Below, piece after piece: positions 1 to 8,171 of a stretch of 64,000 nucleotides of DNA (position 1 is the stretch's first letter; each line of letters starts with the position of its first letter). The position numbers and the translations under genes were made by a program. The notes under the pieces are model-generated. The model was not told the DNA's origin. It was given only the letters and a program-made list of their open reading frames with translations, and searched no databases. The DNA is from Actinokineospora auranticolor. GTDB taxonomy: Bacteria > Actinomycetota > Actinomycetes > Mycobacteriales > Pseudonocardiaceae. Where the stretch lies: contig NZ_PTIX01000003.1 in NCBI RefSeq assembly GCF_002934265.1, forward strand, positions 479,169 to 543,168, in the 5' to 3' direction.

Positions 1-174
1 GCGCGGGCGGCGGGCTACCGGGGCATGCAGTTCAACGCGGTGATCTCGACCAACACCGGCGCGGTCGCGCTGTGGACGTCGCTCGGGTTCGAGGTCGTCG
101 CCACGATCCCCGACGCGTTCCGGCACCCGCGGCTCGGGCCGGTGCCGGTCCACATCATGTACCGGCGACTTTGA
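1..174 (+). CDS. GNAT-family N-acetyltransferase, C-terminal part (cut by window edge)
   Basis: The open frame enters from the left edge and ends with TGA at 172-174, giving 57 residues. The segment NTGAVALWTSLGFEVVATIP is the typical end of a GNAT fold: the Asn and the xALxLYxxxGFE-like motif line the acetyl-CoA site. GNAT enzymes transfer acetyl from acetyl-CoA to an amine; the substrate cannot be told from this fragment. Its last 20 bases overlap the end of the convergent acetyltransferase gene. No N-terminus or start can be seen. Confidence 0.8.
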   Translation, partial: ARAAGYRGMQFNAVISTNTGAVALWTSLGFEVVATIPDAFRHPRLGPVPVHIMYRRL

Positions 175-637
175 GCAGCGACTCGTCGGCGAGGCGGTAC
201 ATGTACCAACCGCCGACCTGGTGCGCGCCCATGGCGTCGTAGAAGTCGATGGCGGGCTTGTTCCAGTCCAGGACGCCCCACTCGAGGCGCTGGTAGCCCT
301 TGTCCGCGCACTCCCGCGCCAGCGTGACCAGCAGCGCGCGCCCCAGGCCGCTGCCGCGGTGGTCGGGGCGGACGTAGAGGTCTTCCAGGTGGATGCCGTG
401 GGTGCCGCGCCAGGTGGAGAAGTTCAGGAACCACAGCGCGCAGCCGACGACCTCGCCGTCGACCTCGGCGACGTGGCAGAACAGCGCCGGGTCGGGGCAG
501 AACAGCGCCTGCCGCAACTGCTCGGCGGTCATCCGGCTCTCGTGCAGCGCCTGCTCGTACTCGGCCAGGTCGCGCACGAGCTGGACGATGGTGTCCACAT
601 CGGACTCTTCGGCGCGGCGCACGCGGGGGTCGGGCAC
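155..637 (-). CDS. GNAT-family N-acetyltransferase (diamine/spermidine acetyltransferase-like)
   Basis: The product has 160 residues, the usual size of a single GNAT domain. The central motif A is visible as LYVRPDHRGSGLGRALL (acetyl-CoA pyrophosphate loop), followed by LEWGVLDWNKPAIDFYDAMG, a motif B pattern close to eukaryotic diamine N-acetyltransferase (SSAT) and its bacterial relatives. It therefore probably acetylates a small amine in the cytoplasm. I chose GTG at 637 because GAGGGAG lies 8 bases upstream; the frame stays open further upstream but only as the shadow of the next gene. It follows the histidine phosphatase on the same strand after 11 bases, so the two may form an operon. 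The substrate is an inference from similarity. Confidence 0.85.
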   Translation of the reverse strand: MPDPRVRRAEESDVDTIVQLVRDLAEYEQALHESRMTAEQLRQALFCPDPALFCHVAEVDGEVVGCALWFLNFSTWRGTHGIHLEDLYVRPDHRGSGLGRALLVTLARECADKGYQRLEWGVLDWNKPAIDFYDAMGAHQVGGWYMYRLADESLLKVAGT

Positions 638-648
638 GCGGGGCTCCC

Positions 649-1206
649 TCAGCTCAGGTTCAGGTGGACCACCTGGGGGACGCCCCGCTCGAAGTCCAGC
701 ACGGTGACGCCACCCGGGGACAGTGCGAAGTGGACACCGAAGGCGGCCCCCTGCCCTATCCACGCCGAGATTACCGCGCGGCCGAAGTGCCCGTGCCCGA
801 CCAGGACGACGTCGCGGTCGCGGAACCGCTCGGTGACCGCCTTGGCGCGCACCGTCACCTGCTCGGCGCTCTCGCCGCCGGGGCACGGGTGGGTCCACAC
901 TGTCCACCCGGGGACGGTCTCCCGGATCTGCGGGGTGGTCAGGCCCTCGTAGTCGCCGTAGTCCCACTCGGCGAGGTCCTCGGTGATCTCCTCGACCTCA
1001 AGCCCGGCGAGTTCCGCGGTGCGCAGCGCGCGTTGCCGGGGACTGGAAACGGCCGGGGGCGGGTCGCCGACGAGTGTCCGCAACACGCCCCCGGCCCGCA
1101 CGGCCTTGGCCTCGCCCGCCGCGGTGAGCGGGATGTCGGTGCGTCCGGTGTGCCGCCCGTTCTCGGACCACTCGGTGGTGCCGTGGCGCAGCAGGTACAC
1201 GGTCAT
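649..1206 (-). CDS. Histidine phosphatase family protein (phosphoglycerate mutase-like)
   Basis: The protein has 185 residues. It opens with MTVYLLRHGTTEWSENGRHT, in which RHG is the phosphohistidine motif of branch-1 histidine phosphatases; the second catalytic His is in VLVGHGHFGR near residue 138, and the acid loop is ITEDLAEWDYGDYEG. Members are phosphoglycerate mutases or small phosphatases; without full mutase insertions this is more likely a phosphatase. The ATG at 1206 has no ribosome binding site but lies 7 bases behind a TAGGAT box, which suggests a leaderless mRNA. It precedes the acetyltransferase gene by 11 bases on the same strand. Confidence 0.88.
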   Translation of the reverse strand: MTVYLLRHGTTEWSENGRHTGRTDIPLTAAGEAKAVRAGGVLRTLVGDPPPAVSSPRQRALRTAELAGLEVEEITEDLAEWDYGDYEGLTTPQIRETVPGWTVWTHPCPGGESAEQVTVRAKAVTERFRDRDVVLVGHGHFGRAVISAWIGQGAAFGVHFALSPGGVTVLDFERGVPQVVHLNLS

Positions 1207-1213
1207 ACCGCGG

Positions 1214-1219
1214 ATCCTA
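1214..1219 (-). promoter_or_regulatory. -10 box of a probable leaderless transcript
   Basis: TAGGAT, read on the minus strand, ends 7 bases before the ATG of the histidine phosphatase gene. This equals the usual distance from -10 box to transcription start, so the mRNA would begin at the start codon. No convincing -35 hexamer is seen 16-18 bases upstream. Confidence 0.45.
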
Positions 1220-1260
1220 GGCGCGCCACGGCTTTGCCACCGGGTCGGTGATCCAGTGCG

Positions 1261-2433
1261 TTAGGTCAACGGGCCTTCGTAGATCACCTTTTCGCTGTTG
1301 TCGCGCACCCGGAGCGTCATGGCACGCGGGTCGATGTTCGACTCCAGCAGCGCGGCGTAGGTGCCGCGCGCGGTGTTGGCCTGGATCGTGCCGCCGCCGG
1401 GGAGGATCAACTCGGCGCTCCTGCCACCGAGCGGGATCACGCCGGTCAGCAGGGGCTTGCCGCCGATGGACGGGATGATGCCCAACAGCATCGGCCTGCG
1501 CTCGGGTTCCGGCATCGCGTAGAAGTCCGTGTACGACTGCTGCTCGACGCAGGCGGCCACGCCACCGGAGTTGGTGGCCAGGATGATGCGGTCACCCCCG
1601 GCCCGCACCGTGGCGGCCGCGTCCCAGGAGTCGCTGTCGACGACGGTGGTCGAGTCCGTCGCCTTGCGCGCGCACTCGGTCAGTTCTGGCGAGGGGTAGC
1701 GGGCCTGGGAGGTGATCGAGAAGCCGGGGTCGGGCGGGTAGGGGACGGGGAGTGCGAGGCCGTCCGGTGTGGGTTGCACGGTGATGGTGCTGTTGATGGT
1801 GGACAACGCCGACCGGAAGATGAACAGGCCGTCCTTGTGCTTCACCGCTTCCCTTATGGTGTTCTTGCTGCGGGACGTCACGGAGAGGTAGGGATCGGCC
1901 CAGGTCGGGTCGAGCACACCCGCGATCGTGCCGTTGGGGGAGACCAGCAACGTCCCGGTGCCCGTGCCGGTGACCATCGACGGCTGCGCGTCGAGCTTGC
2001 TCAGGCGCACCCCCTTGGGCGTGGTCTCGCAGAAGATCGGCTTCCCGTCGACCCGCGCGGCGACGACGTTGACCTGCAACTGGCTGACGCGCAAGACCGG
2101 CACCACCCGCTCGCGCGGTGGCAGTTGCCCCGCGAACGGGGTTCCGCGCAACCCGGACCAACAGCGGTCCAGGTCCGCGTTGGCCGCGTCCGCCTCCGAC
2201 GGTGCCGCGGGCTGCGCGGTCTCCCGCTTGCCGCTCGCGGGGGTGGTGCCGGAGTCCGACCCGACCACCGCGACCAACCCCACCGCCAGCGCGGCGGCCA
2301 CCACGCCCGCTGCCACCGGCAGCGCGTACCGCCGCTTGGGGGGCTCCTGGATTTGCCGGAACACCTGGACGTGCACCCGGGCCCGCACGACGTCCGGGAC
2401 CTCTCGGGCCGCCGGGATCTCGATGTCGTCCAT
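1261..2433 (-). CDS. Membrane-anchored partner of the ECF-type sigma factor (anti-sigma-like)
   Basis: The 390-residue protein has a short charged N-terminus (MDDIEIPAAREVPDVVRARV), one membrane segment (about residues 36-58, Ala/Val/Leu-rich) and a large, probably extracytoplasmic C-terminal domain of mostly beta-rich sequence. This topology and its position are those of the actinobacterial proteins that accompany SigE-type sigma factors and may sequester them. The ATG at 2433 shares one base with the TGA of the sigma gene, so the two are translationally coupled. I recognise no enzymatic motif and no classical zinc-binding HxxxCxxC anti-sigma motif, so the anti-sigma role is inferred from context only. 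Confidence 0.75.
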   Translation of the reverse strand: MDDIEIPAAREVPDVVRARVHVQVFRQIQEPPKRRYALPVAAGVVAAALAVGLVAVVGSDSGTTPASGKRETAQPAAPSEADAANADLDRCWSGLRGTPFAGQLPPRERVVPVLRVSQLQVNVVAARVDGKPIFCETTPKGVRLSKLDAQPSMVTGTGTGTLLVSPNGTIAGVLDPTWADPYLSVTSRSKNTIREAVKHKDGLFIFRSALSTINSTITVQPTPDGLALPVPYPPDPGFSITSQARYPSPELTECARKATDSTTVVDSDSWDAAATVRAGGDRIILATNSGGVAACVEQQSYTDFYAMPEPERRPMLLGIIPSIGGKPLLTGVIPLGGRSAELILPGGGTIQANTARGTYAALLESNIDPRAMTLRVRDNSEKVIYEGPLT

Positions 2434-2984
2434 CACTGCTCTCCCACCATCGTCCGCAGCCGGGCACGCGCCCGGGAAAGGTTGACCCGCACGGTCGTTT
2501 CGCTGACCCCCAACAACTCCGCCGCGGCGGCCGTGTCCACCTCGCCGACCAGGCACAGCTCGCTCACCCGCCGCAGCGCGGCCGGGAGCTTCCCGATCGC
2601 CTGGGCCACCGCGGCCACCCGGGCCCGCGCGTCCAGCCGCGCCACCACGTCGTCGGCGTGGTCGTCGACGCTGGTCGGCAACTGGGCCACGCGCCGGTGC
2701 ACCCGCCCCCGCCGCCACAGGCTCCGCCGCTCCTCGCGGACCAGGTTGCCGACCACCGTCAACAGCCAGGGGACAACGCTGTCCCCCACCACGACCGCCG
2801 ACTCCCGGCGCCGCCAGGCCACGAGGAACGCCCCCGAGGCCAAGTCCTCCGCCGCGTCCCAGGACCCGGTCAGCCGGTACCCGTGGTTCCAGACCACCCC
2901 CAGATGCCTCTGGAACAACACTTCGAAGGCCGCTTGATCACCCCCGACGACCCGTCCCCACAACTCCCGGTCCGACGCCCCCAC
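2433..2984 (-). CDS. RNA polymerase sigma factor, sigma-70/ECF type
   Basis: The chosen frame gives 183 residues. Region 2 is visible as DQAAFEVLFQRHLGVVWNHG with a following segment GSWDAAEDLASGAFLVAWRR, and region 4 as ALRRVSELCLVGEVDTAAAA then LGVSETTVRVNLSRARARLR, the helix-turn-helix that binds the -35 element. It should direct RNA polymerase to a small regulon. I chose GTG at 2984 because GGGGGGA stands 7 bases before it; GTG at 3026 or TTG at 3035 would extend the N-terminus. The gene is divergent from the NB-ARC gene and coupled to a membrane protein that may control it. Confidence 0.82.
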   Translation of the reverse strand: MGASDRELWGRVVGGDQAAFEVLFQRHLGVVWNHGYRLTGSWDAAEDLASGAFLVAWRRRESAVVVGDSVVPWLLTVVGNLVREERRSLWRRGRVHRRVAQLPTSVDDHADDVVARLDARARVAAVAQAIGKLPAALRRVSELCLVGEVDTAAAAELLGVSETTVRVNLSRARARLRTMVGEQ

Positions 2985-3112
2985 TCGAGGATCCCCCCGA
3001 CTCTCAAAACCCAGGTTCGCTGTCACAACAACCAATGGCCACGATCCCGGGGTTCGTTGCAGTGCGCTGCTGTTACCGTGGTCGATCTCGCGGACGGTGG
3101 GTAGGGGGCTGG

Positions 3113-4891
3113 GTGAGAGCTGGCCGGGCGTTGGCCGTGGTGATCGAGGTGGCCCTCGTGTTCGCCACCGGTCTGGTGATCAACGCGGCCAGCGAGCACC
3201 TGCCGTCGTGGCTGGGCGACCCGTGGCTCGTCTGGCCCGTGCTGGTGGCCTTGCTGGCGTTCACCATCGGTTTCACGCTCTGGATCGGCTCGTCACCATC
3301 GTCTGAACCCGGGTCGCGGGTGTGGAACGTGCCAGGCGCGAACCCCAACTTCACCGGTCGATACCAAGACCTCGCCAACCTGGCCAAGCTGCTGCGGTCC
3401 CGTTCACGGGTCGCGGTGCACGCCGTGCGCGGCATGGGCGGCGTCGGCAAAACCCAACTGGTTCTGGAGTTCTGCCACCGCCACCACAAGAAGTACGACG
3501 TCGTGTGGTGGGTAGCGGCCGAGAACCCGACCTTGGTCCCCGACCAGCTACGCGCGTTGGGTCGCGCACTCCAGGTGGACCTGCCGCAGGACGCCGGCGA
3601 GGCTGTGCGGGTCTTGCTGTCCCACCCCCTCAGCTCGTCGCGTTGGCTCCTCGTGTTCGACAACGCCGAATCGGCGGCCGACCTCAACCCTTTCCTCCCG
3701 TCGGGGGCCGGGCAGGTCCTGATCACCACCCGCCGGGCGGGCTTCGACGCCGTGGGCGGCGTGCTGGACCTGGACACCATGTCCCGCCGGGAATCGGTGG
3801 CCCTGCTGGCCCGACGAGCGCCGAAGCTCGGTGCCCGCGCCGATGAACTGGCCGAGCTGCTGGGCGACCTCCCCCTGGGGCTGGAACAGGCAGCCGCCTA
3901 CCTCACCCAGTCGGCGATGCGACCGGACGAGTACCTGCACCTGTTGCGCACCAGCCCGGATTCGTTGGCGGACAAGGGCGAGGACGCCCACCGGCGCTCA
4001 CCCGACAGGTCACTGCGCACGCTGTGGGACCTGAGCCTGAGCAGGCTCGACGAACACCACCCGGAGGCGGCCCGCCTACTGGCGACCTGCGCCTACCTGG
4101 CCCCGGACGCCATCCCGCTTGACCTGTTCACCCCCACTAGGGAAGCCACCGCCCTGAGTCACCAGGTCGGGGTGCTCGTCGACCACTCCCTGGTGAAGCG
4201 GGACGACGACCACATCGTTGCCCATCGCCTTGTGCAACTCGCCGTACGCGGCCACACCGACACCGAGAACGCGCCGACAAGTGCCGACGCGCTTACCGAC
4301 GCCGTCAATGTGCTGCGGTATGGCGTTCCGGCGGAGGTGTTCAAAAATCCTGCGGTGTGGCCGCGCTGCAGGCAGCTGCTACCGCACGTCTTGGCGGTCG
4401 CCGTGCACGAGGACAGACTTCACGAACTCGCCCCGGACACCCTTGCCTGGTTGCTGGACCGCGCAGGCGCTTTCCTGCGTGAAACCGGTCTCCCGAACCA
4501 GGCCCGCCCGTTGCTGGAGCGCGCCCTCCGGATCGTCGAGGTGGCTTGTGGGCCGGAGCACCCCATCCTCGCCGGATATCTGAACAGCCTCGCCATGCTG
4601 TTGAAGGACCTGGATTCGCTCGACGCGGCTCGCTCTCTGCTGGAGCGTGCCGTGCGCATCGATGAGGCGGCCTACGGGCCGGACCACCCGGCTGTCACCA
4701 TCCGCTTGAACAACCTCGCCATGGTCGCGCGAGACCGGGGGACTCGACCTGTCCCGCTCCCTGCTGGAACGCGTCCTGGCAGGCGACGAGGCGAATTACG
4801 GGCCCGACCACCCTGCCGTCGCACACAGCTTGAACAACCTCGGCGTGGTGCTGCAAGGACCTGGGCTCGCCCGGACCGGCCAAACAGCTGA
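3113..4891 (+). CDS. Membrane-anchored NB-ARC/TPR STAND NTPase, C-terminus frameshifted
   Basis: From GTG 3113 (AGGGGG just upstream; an ATG at 3035 is an alternative) the frame encodes two N-terminal membrane helices (about residues 5-25 and 40-60), an NB-ARC NTPase with Walker A GMGGVGKTQL (near residue 106) and Walker B WLLVFDNAE (near 180), a winged-helix region, and 42-residue tetratricopeptide repeats containing the YGPDHPAV signature. NB-ARC/TPR proteins are signal-transducing switches that bind ATP and oligomerise. After residue Asp-Arg-Gly near 4738 the frame runs into unrelated Arg/Pro-rich sequence and stops at 4891, while the missing repeats continue in the two other frames (separate entry). 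It is therefore either a truncated protein or a pseudogene. Confidence 0.7.
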   Translation: MRAGRALAVVIEVALVFATGLVINAASEHLPSWLGDPWLVWPVLVALLAFTIGFTLWIGSSPSSEPGSRVWNVPGANPNFTGRYQDLANLAKLLRSRSRVAVHAVRGMGGVGKTQLVLEFCHRHHKKYDVVWWVAAENPTLVPDQLRALGRALQVDLPQDAGEAVRVLLSHPLSSSRWLLVFDNAESAADLNPFLPSGAGQVLITTRRAGFDAVGGVLDLDTMSRRESVALLARRAPKLGARADELAELLGDLPLGLEQAAAYLTQSAMRPDEYLHLLRTSPDSLADKGEDAHRRSPDRSLRTLWDLSLSRLDEHHPEAARLLATCAYLAPDAIPLDLFTPTREATALSHQVGVLVDHSLVKRDDDHIVAHRLVQLAVRGHTDTENAPTSADALTDAVNVLRYGVPAEVFKNPAVWPRCRQLLPHVLAVAVHEDRLHELAPDTLAWLLDRAGAFLRETGLPNQARPLLERALRIVEVACGPEHPILAGYLNSLAMLLKDLDSLDAARSLLERAVRIDEAAYGPDHPAVTIRLNNLAMVARDRGTRPVPLPAGTRPGRRRGELRARPPCRRTQLEQPRRGAARTWARPDRPNS

Positions 4892-5016
4892 TGGAGCGAG
4901 CCCTCCACATCTTTGAGGCGACCTACGCACCGGACCATCCCCTGATCGTCACCCAGCAGGGGAACCTTGAGTCCGTGCAGCGCGACCTGGACGCTCTCGA
5001 CGACAAACGGCGCTGA
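4741..5016 (+). pseudogene. Displaced C-terminal TPR repeats of the NB-ARC gene, in two other frames
   Basis: From about 4743 to 4857 a second frame encodes LDLSRSLLERVLAGDEANYG then PDHPAVAHSLNNLGVVLQ, and from 4858 a third frame encodes DLGSPGPAKQLMERALHIFE, running to TGA at 5014-5016. These are exactly the next TPR units. Counting the 42-residue repeat shows a loss of two bases near 4738-4745 and a gain of one base near 4856 (CTGCAAGGAC where CTGCAGGAC would keep the frame). Whether these are true mutations or assembly errors cannot be decided here. Confidence 0.7.
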
Positions 5017-5064
5017 CCTGCGGAATTGTCTCCGCTGGTCAGCGCCGCCCCGAGCGTCGCTAGC

Positions 5065-5472
5065 TTACGCCTTCTTGGTCTCCCAGAAGATCTTGTCGAT
5101 CTCCGCGATCAGGTCCAGCAGCGCCTGGCCGGTGGCCGGGTCCATCGAGCCCTTCGTGCCGCTGGCCCCCGCCGCCTTCGTCGCCTGGTTGAACAGGTCG
5201 TGCAGGTTCGGGTACTTCTCGAAGTGCGGCGGCTTGAAGTAGTCGGTCCACAGCACCCACAGGTGGTGCTTGACGAGTTCGCTGCGCTGCTCGGCGATGA
5301 GGATCGCGCGGGTGCGGAACTCGGGGTCCTCGTTCGCCTGGTACTTCTCCTGGACTGCCTTCACCGACTCGGCCTCGATGCGCGCCTGGGCCGGGTCGTA
5401 GACGCCACAGGGGAGGTCGCAGTGCGCGGTGGCCTCCAACCTCGGGGCGAAGAAACGCGACAGCAGTCGCAT
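5065..5472 (-). CDS. sodN: Superoxide dismutase, nickel-dependent
   Basis: The 135-residue precursor has the NiSOD signature: a 16-residue propeptide (MRLLSRFFAPRLEATA) followed by HCDLPCGVYDPAQARIEAES, where His17, Cys18 and Cys22 become the nickel hook ligands after cleavage in front of His17. The rest (KHHLWVLWTDYFKPPHFEKY, FWETKKA end) matches Streptomyces SodN closely. It dismutates superoxide to oxygen and peroxide as a cytoplasmic hexamer. GGAGG precedes the ATG at 5472. A TAGGGT box (minus strand, 5513-5518) would give a leader of about 34 bases; no clear Nur palindrome was found. It is divergent from the maturation protease gene, 82 bases away, with which it forms a functional pair. 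Confidence 0.97.
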   Translation of the reverse strand: MRLLSRFFAPRLEATAHCDLPCGVYDPAQARIEAESVKAVQEKYQANEDPEFRTRAILIAEQRSELVKHHLWVLWTDYFKPPHFEKYPNLHDLFNQATKAAGASGTKGSMDPATGQALLDLIAEIDKIFWETKKA

Positions 5473-5554
5473 GGGTCCTCCATGGGTACAGCGGGATGCT
5501 CCGACGAAATCGACCCTACTCCGGGGGTACCTTGTGGGCAGGCGGGAGGTGATC

Positions 5555-5857
5555 GTGCTCGGGTGGCTGCCCCTGCGGCGGGTGCGGGTGCGCGGTGGCT
5601 CGATGGCGCCCGCGCTAAGCGACGGTGACGTGGTGGTGGCCGTGCGGCGGCGGCCACGTGTGGGTGACGTCGTCCTGGTGACGTGGGACGCCCGGCCCGG
5701 GCAGCTGTCGGTCAAGCGGGCGGTGCTGCGCGGCCCGGACGGCTGGCACGTGGAGGGCGACAACCGGGCGGCCTCCACCGACTCCCGGGTACTGGGGCAG
5801 GCACGGGTGCACGCGGTGATCCCGTGGCGGTTGTGGCCGTCTCCCGGGCGGGTCTAG
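5555..5857 (+). CDS. sodX: Nickel-type superoxide dismutase maturation protease
   Basis: The 100-residue product is a small signal-peptidase-like (S26) protein. The catalytic serine is in RGGSMAPAL (Ser16) and the general-base lysine in LSVKRAVL (Lys54); GDVVLVTWDARPGQ and the final box EGDNRAASTDSRVLG complete the S26 fold. It has no membrane segment, in line with a cytoplasmic protease that cuts the SodN propeptide before His17. I chose GTG at 5555 because GGGAGG stands 5 bases before it; GTG at 5549 would overlap that site. Its position divergent from sodN supports the assignment. Confidence 0.9.
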   Translation: MLGWLPLRRVRVRGGSMAPALSDGDVVVAVRRRPRVGDVVLVTWDARPGQLSVKRAVLRGPDGWHVEGDNRAASTDSRVLGQARVHAVIPWRLWPSPGRV

Positions 5858-5885
5858 CTTTGCGCGGCCCCGAACCGCGCAAAGC
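5857..5885. terminator. Bidirectional hairpin terminator between sodX and the epimerase gene
   Basis: An 11-bp perfect stem (5857-5867 with 5875-5885, arm GCTTTGCGCGG) closes a 7-base loop. It begins on the last base of the sodX stop codon and lies 9 bases from the end of the convergent epimerase gene, so it can serve both. There is no T-tract, as is common for actinobacterial terminators. Confidence 0.7.
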
Positions 5886-5894
5886 GAGGCCGGG

Positions 5895-6497
5895 TCAGAC
5901 GCCGCGCAGCGTTTCGTACCAGGCGGTGCACGCCCCGTAGGTGGGCAGCAGGCCGCTGCTGACCGCCTCCTTCAGCGACGGGGCCGCCTTGTCCTTGTCG
6001 GACAGCAGCGGCTCCAGCCCGTCCGCCCACGGCAGGGCGATGTCCGGGTCCATGGGGTTGATCCCGTGCTCGGCGGCCGGGTTGTAGCCCGTGGAGCACA
6101 GGTACGACACCACCGTGTCGTCCTCCAGCGCCACGAACCCGTGCCCGACGCCCTCCGCCACGTAGACGGCCCGGAACTCCACAGTGTCCAGCCGCACGAC
6201 GTCCCACTTGCCGAAGGTGGGGGAGCCGACGCGGATGTCGACCACGTAGTCCAGCACCGCCCCCTGCGCGCAGTAGACGTACTTCGCCTGCCCCGGCGGC
6301 ACGTCGGCGAAGTGGATGCCGCGGATGGCGCCGCGGCGGGACACGCTGTGGTTGGTCTGGGCGATGGTCAGCGGGTGGCCGACCGCCTTGGTGAGCGCCT
6401 CCGCCTGGAACGGGGAGACGAACAGGCCTCGCGAGTCGGGGAAGGTGCGCGGGGTGAACTCGAAGACGTCGGGGACGTCCAGCTCTCTTGCGTGCAT
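5895..6497 (-). CDS. dTDP-4-dehydrorhamnose 3,5-epimerase family protein (RmlC-like)
   Basis: The product has 200 residues, the normal length of RmlC-type cupins. Diagnostic segments are FPDSRGLFVSPFQ, TNHSVSRRGAIRGIHFADVP (catalytic His in GIHF), GAVLDYVVDIRVGSPTFGKW and VYVAEGVGHGFVALEDDTVV (catalytic region with Tyr/His). Such enzymes epimerise the 3 and 5 positions of dTDP-4-keto-6-deoxyglucose in deoxysugar synthesis. No other deoxysugar genes are near, so the in vivo substrate is open. ATG at 6497 is the first start of the conserved sequence. The gene is convergent to sodX and divergent from malic enzyme across a 424-base region. Confidence 0.85.
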   Translation of the reverse strand: MHARELDVPDVFEFTPRTFPDSRGLFVSPFQAEALTKAVGHPLTIAQTNHSVSRRGAIRGIHFADVPPGQAKYVYCAQGAVLDYVVDIRVGSPTFGKWDVVRLDTVEFRAVYVAEGVGHGFVALEDDTVVSYLCSTGYNPAAEHGINPMDPDIALPWADGLEPLLSDKDKAAPSLKEAVSSGLLPTYGACTAWYETLRGV

Positions 6498-6921
6498 GCG
6501 AAAAGGGTAGGGGCCCCGGGGGCCCGCGCCTACGGAGCGTAGGGGGATCCCCAGCTCGGAGGTGAGCCCCGCTCACTTTGCCGGTTGCGCAGCGAAAATG
6601 TTAGTCAGCGCTAGCACGCGCTTAGAAAACCGGACGGACGTCTTGGGAAACCGCCTCTGACCTGCGGAAAAAGGTGTCCGGGATGTGATCCCTGCCGCAG
6701 ACACGATCGTGGGTTGCCGGCAGACTGTCGGCACCGAAGTGCTCCGGGCCACACCCGCACCCCAGGGGTGTGGCCGCCAACCCCCGCCCGGCGGCGCGCG
6801 CCACGCGTCACCGGAGTTCCCCGCGGCAGGCCACGTGTCAACACCGTGGCCGCTTTCCCGCACCCGCTCCGCGCCAAGCCCTGCGTCGAGCGTGCCCCGC
6901 GCGATCCAGGAGGACGACGCC
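6498..6921. other. Divergent intergenic region with an inverted repeat
   Basis: This 424-base stretch between the epimerase (minus) and malic enzyme (plus) holds no convincing gene. It has a locally AT-richer core (about 6588-6690) and, nearer malic enzyme, a perfect 10-bp inverted repeat GGCCACACCC / GGGTGTGGCC (6747-6756 and 6766-6775, 9-base loop). The repeat could be an operator or a leader hairpin. I do not recognise a known riboswitch. Confidence 0.4.
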
Positions 6922-8106
6922 ATGACCGCACTCAACGAGCAGACCGCCGCCGGTCCCGTCACCGACGAGGAGATCTTCACCGCCCACCTGGGCGGCAAGC
7001 TCGGCGTCGGCGTGACCAAGCCGCTGGCCGACCCGCGCGCCCTGGCCATCGCCTACACGCCGGGCGTGGCCAAGGTCAGCCGCGCGATCGCCGAGGACGC
7101 CGCGCTCGCCGCCCGCTACACCTGGGCCTCCCGGCTGGTCGCGGTCGTCTCCGACGGCACCGCCGTGCTCGGCCTCGGCGACATCGGCGCCGCCGCCTCG
7201 CTGCCGGTCATGGAGGGCAAGGCGGCGCTGTTCAAGACCTTCGGCGGCCTCGACTCGATCCCCCTGGTGCTCGACACCACCGACGTCGACGAGATCGTCG
7301 AGACCCTGGTGCGGCTGCGGCCCTCGTTCGGCGCGGTCAACCTCGAGGACGTCTCCGCGCCCCGCTGCTTCGAGCTGGAGGCCCGGCTCATCGAGGCGCT
7401 GGACTGCCCGGTCATGCACGACGACCAGCACGGCACCGCGATCGTGCTGCTCGCCGCCCTGCGCGGGGCGAACAAGGTGCTCGACAAGGCGCTCGCCGAC
7501 CAGCGCGTGGTCATCGCGGGCGCGGGCGCGGCGGGCATCGCCTGCGCGAAGATCCTGGTGGCCGCGGGCGTCGGCGACGTGACCCTGCTGGACTCGCGCG
7601 GCATCATCCACGCGGGCCGGGCGAACCTGAACCCGGTCAAGGAGCAGATGGCCGAGGTGACCAACGGGGCCGGGCTGCGCGGCGGCCAGGTCGAGGCGCT
7701 CCGCGACGCGGATGTGTTCGTCGGGCTCTCCGCGGGCACCCTCCCGGAAGAGGTCGTCGCGACCATGGCCGACAACGCCATCGTGTTCGCGCTGTCGAAC
7801 CCGGATCCGGAGATTCACCCGGACGTGGCGGCGCGGCACGCGGCGATCGTGGCCACCGGCCGCAGCGACTTCCCCAACCAGATCAACAACGTGCTGGCGT
7901 TCCCGGGCATCTTCCGGGGCGCGCTGGACGCGGGAGCCCGGCGGATCACCGAGGCGATGAAGCTCGCCGCGGCCGACGCGATCGCCGCGGTGGCCGAGGA
8001 CGACCTGGCCGCCGACCGGATCGTGCCGAGCGCGCTGGACCCGCGGGTGGCGCCCGAGGTGGCCGCGGCGGTAGCACGGGCGGCGGAAGCGGACGGGGTA
8101 GCCTGA
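6922..8106 (+). CDS. NAD(P)-dependent malic enzyme
   Basis: The 394-residue protein is of the short bacterial type without a phosphotransacetylase tail. Seen are LGGKLGVGVTKPLADPRALA and IAYTPGVAKVS (malic N-terminal domain with catalytic Tyr), NLEDVSAPRCFELEARLIEA and MHDDQHGTAIVLLAAL (metal ligands Glu/Asp), VVIAGAGAAGIACAKILVAA (Rossmann nucleotide loop) and FALSNPDPEIHPDVAARHA. It decarboxylates malate to pyruvate and feeds pyruvate or NAD(P)H to central metabolism. CCAGGAGG is placed 8 bases before ATG 6922, fixing the start. The acidic residue after the glycine loop cannot settle NAD versus NADP preference by eye. Confidence 0.95.
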   Translation: MTALNEQTAAGPVTDEEIFTAHLGGKLGVGVTKPLADPRALAIAYTPGVAKVSRAIAEDAALAARYTWASRLVAVVSDGTAVLGLGDIGAAASLPVMEGKAALFKTFGGLDSIPLVLDTTDVDEIVETLVRLRPSFGAVNLEDVSAPRCFELEARLIEALDCPVMHDDQHGTAIVLLAALRGANKVLDKALADQRVVIAGAGAAGIACAKILVAAGVGDVTLLDSRGIIHAGRANLNPVKEQMAEVTNGAGLRGGQVEALRDADVFVGLSAGTLPEEVVATMADNAIVFALSNPDPEIHPDVAARHAAIVATGRSDFPNQINNVLAFPGIFRGALDAGARRITEAMKLAAADAIAAVAEDDLAADRIVPSALDPRVAPEVAAAVARAAEADGVA

Positions 8107-8171
8107 GATCCGGCGGGATGCTCGGCAGCGGTGCCCCACCCGCCTGGAGTCAAGGGTGGAGGGAACGCGCC

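Noticed and set aside
6640..6720. Possible riboswitch upstream of malic enzyme
   Set aside because: The sequence has short GA-rich stretches but no match to the c-di-AMP (ydaO), cobalamin, TPP or SAM core motifs I know.
6714..8171. Long open frame leading into the PAS-GGDEF-EAL gene, read through the malic enzyme gene in another frame
   Set aside because: Its product is Arg/Gly/Pro-rich without conserved motifs, while the other frame is a complete malic enzyme with ribosome site. The real start is near 8172.
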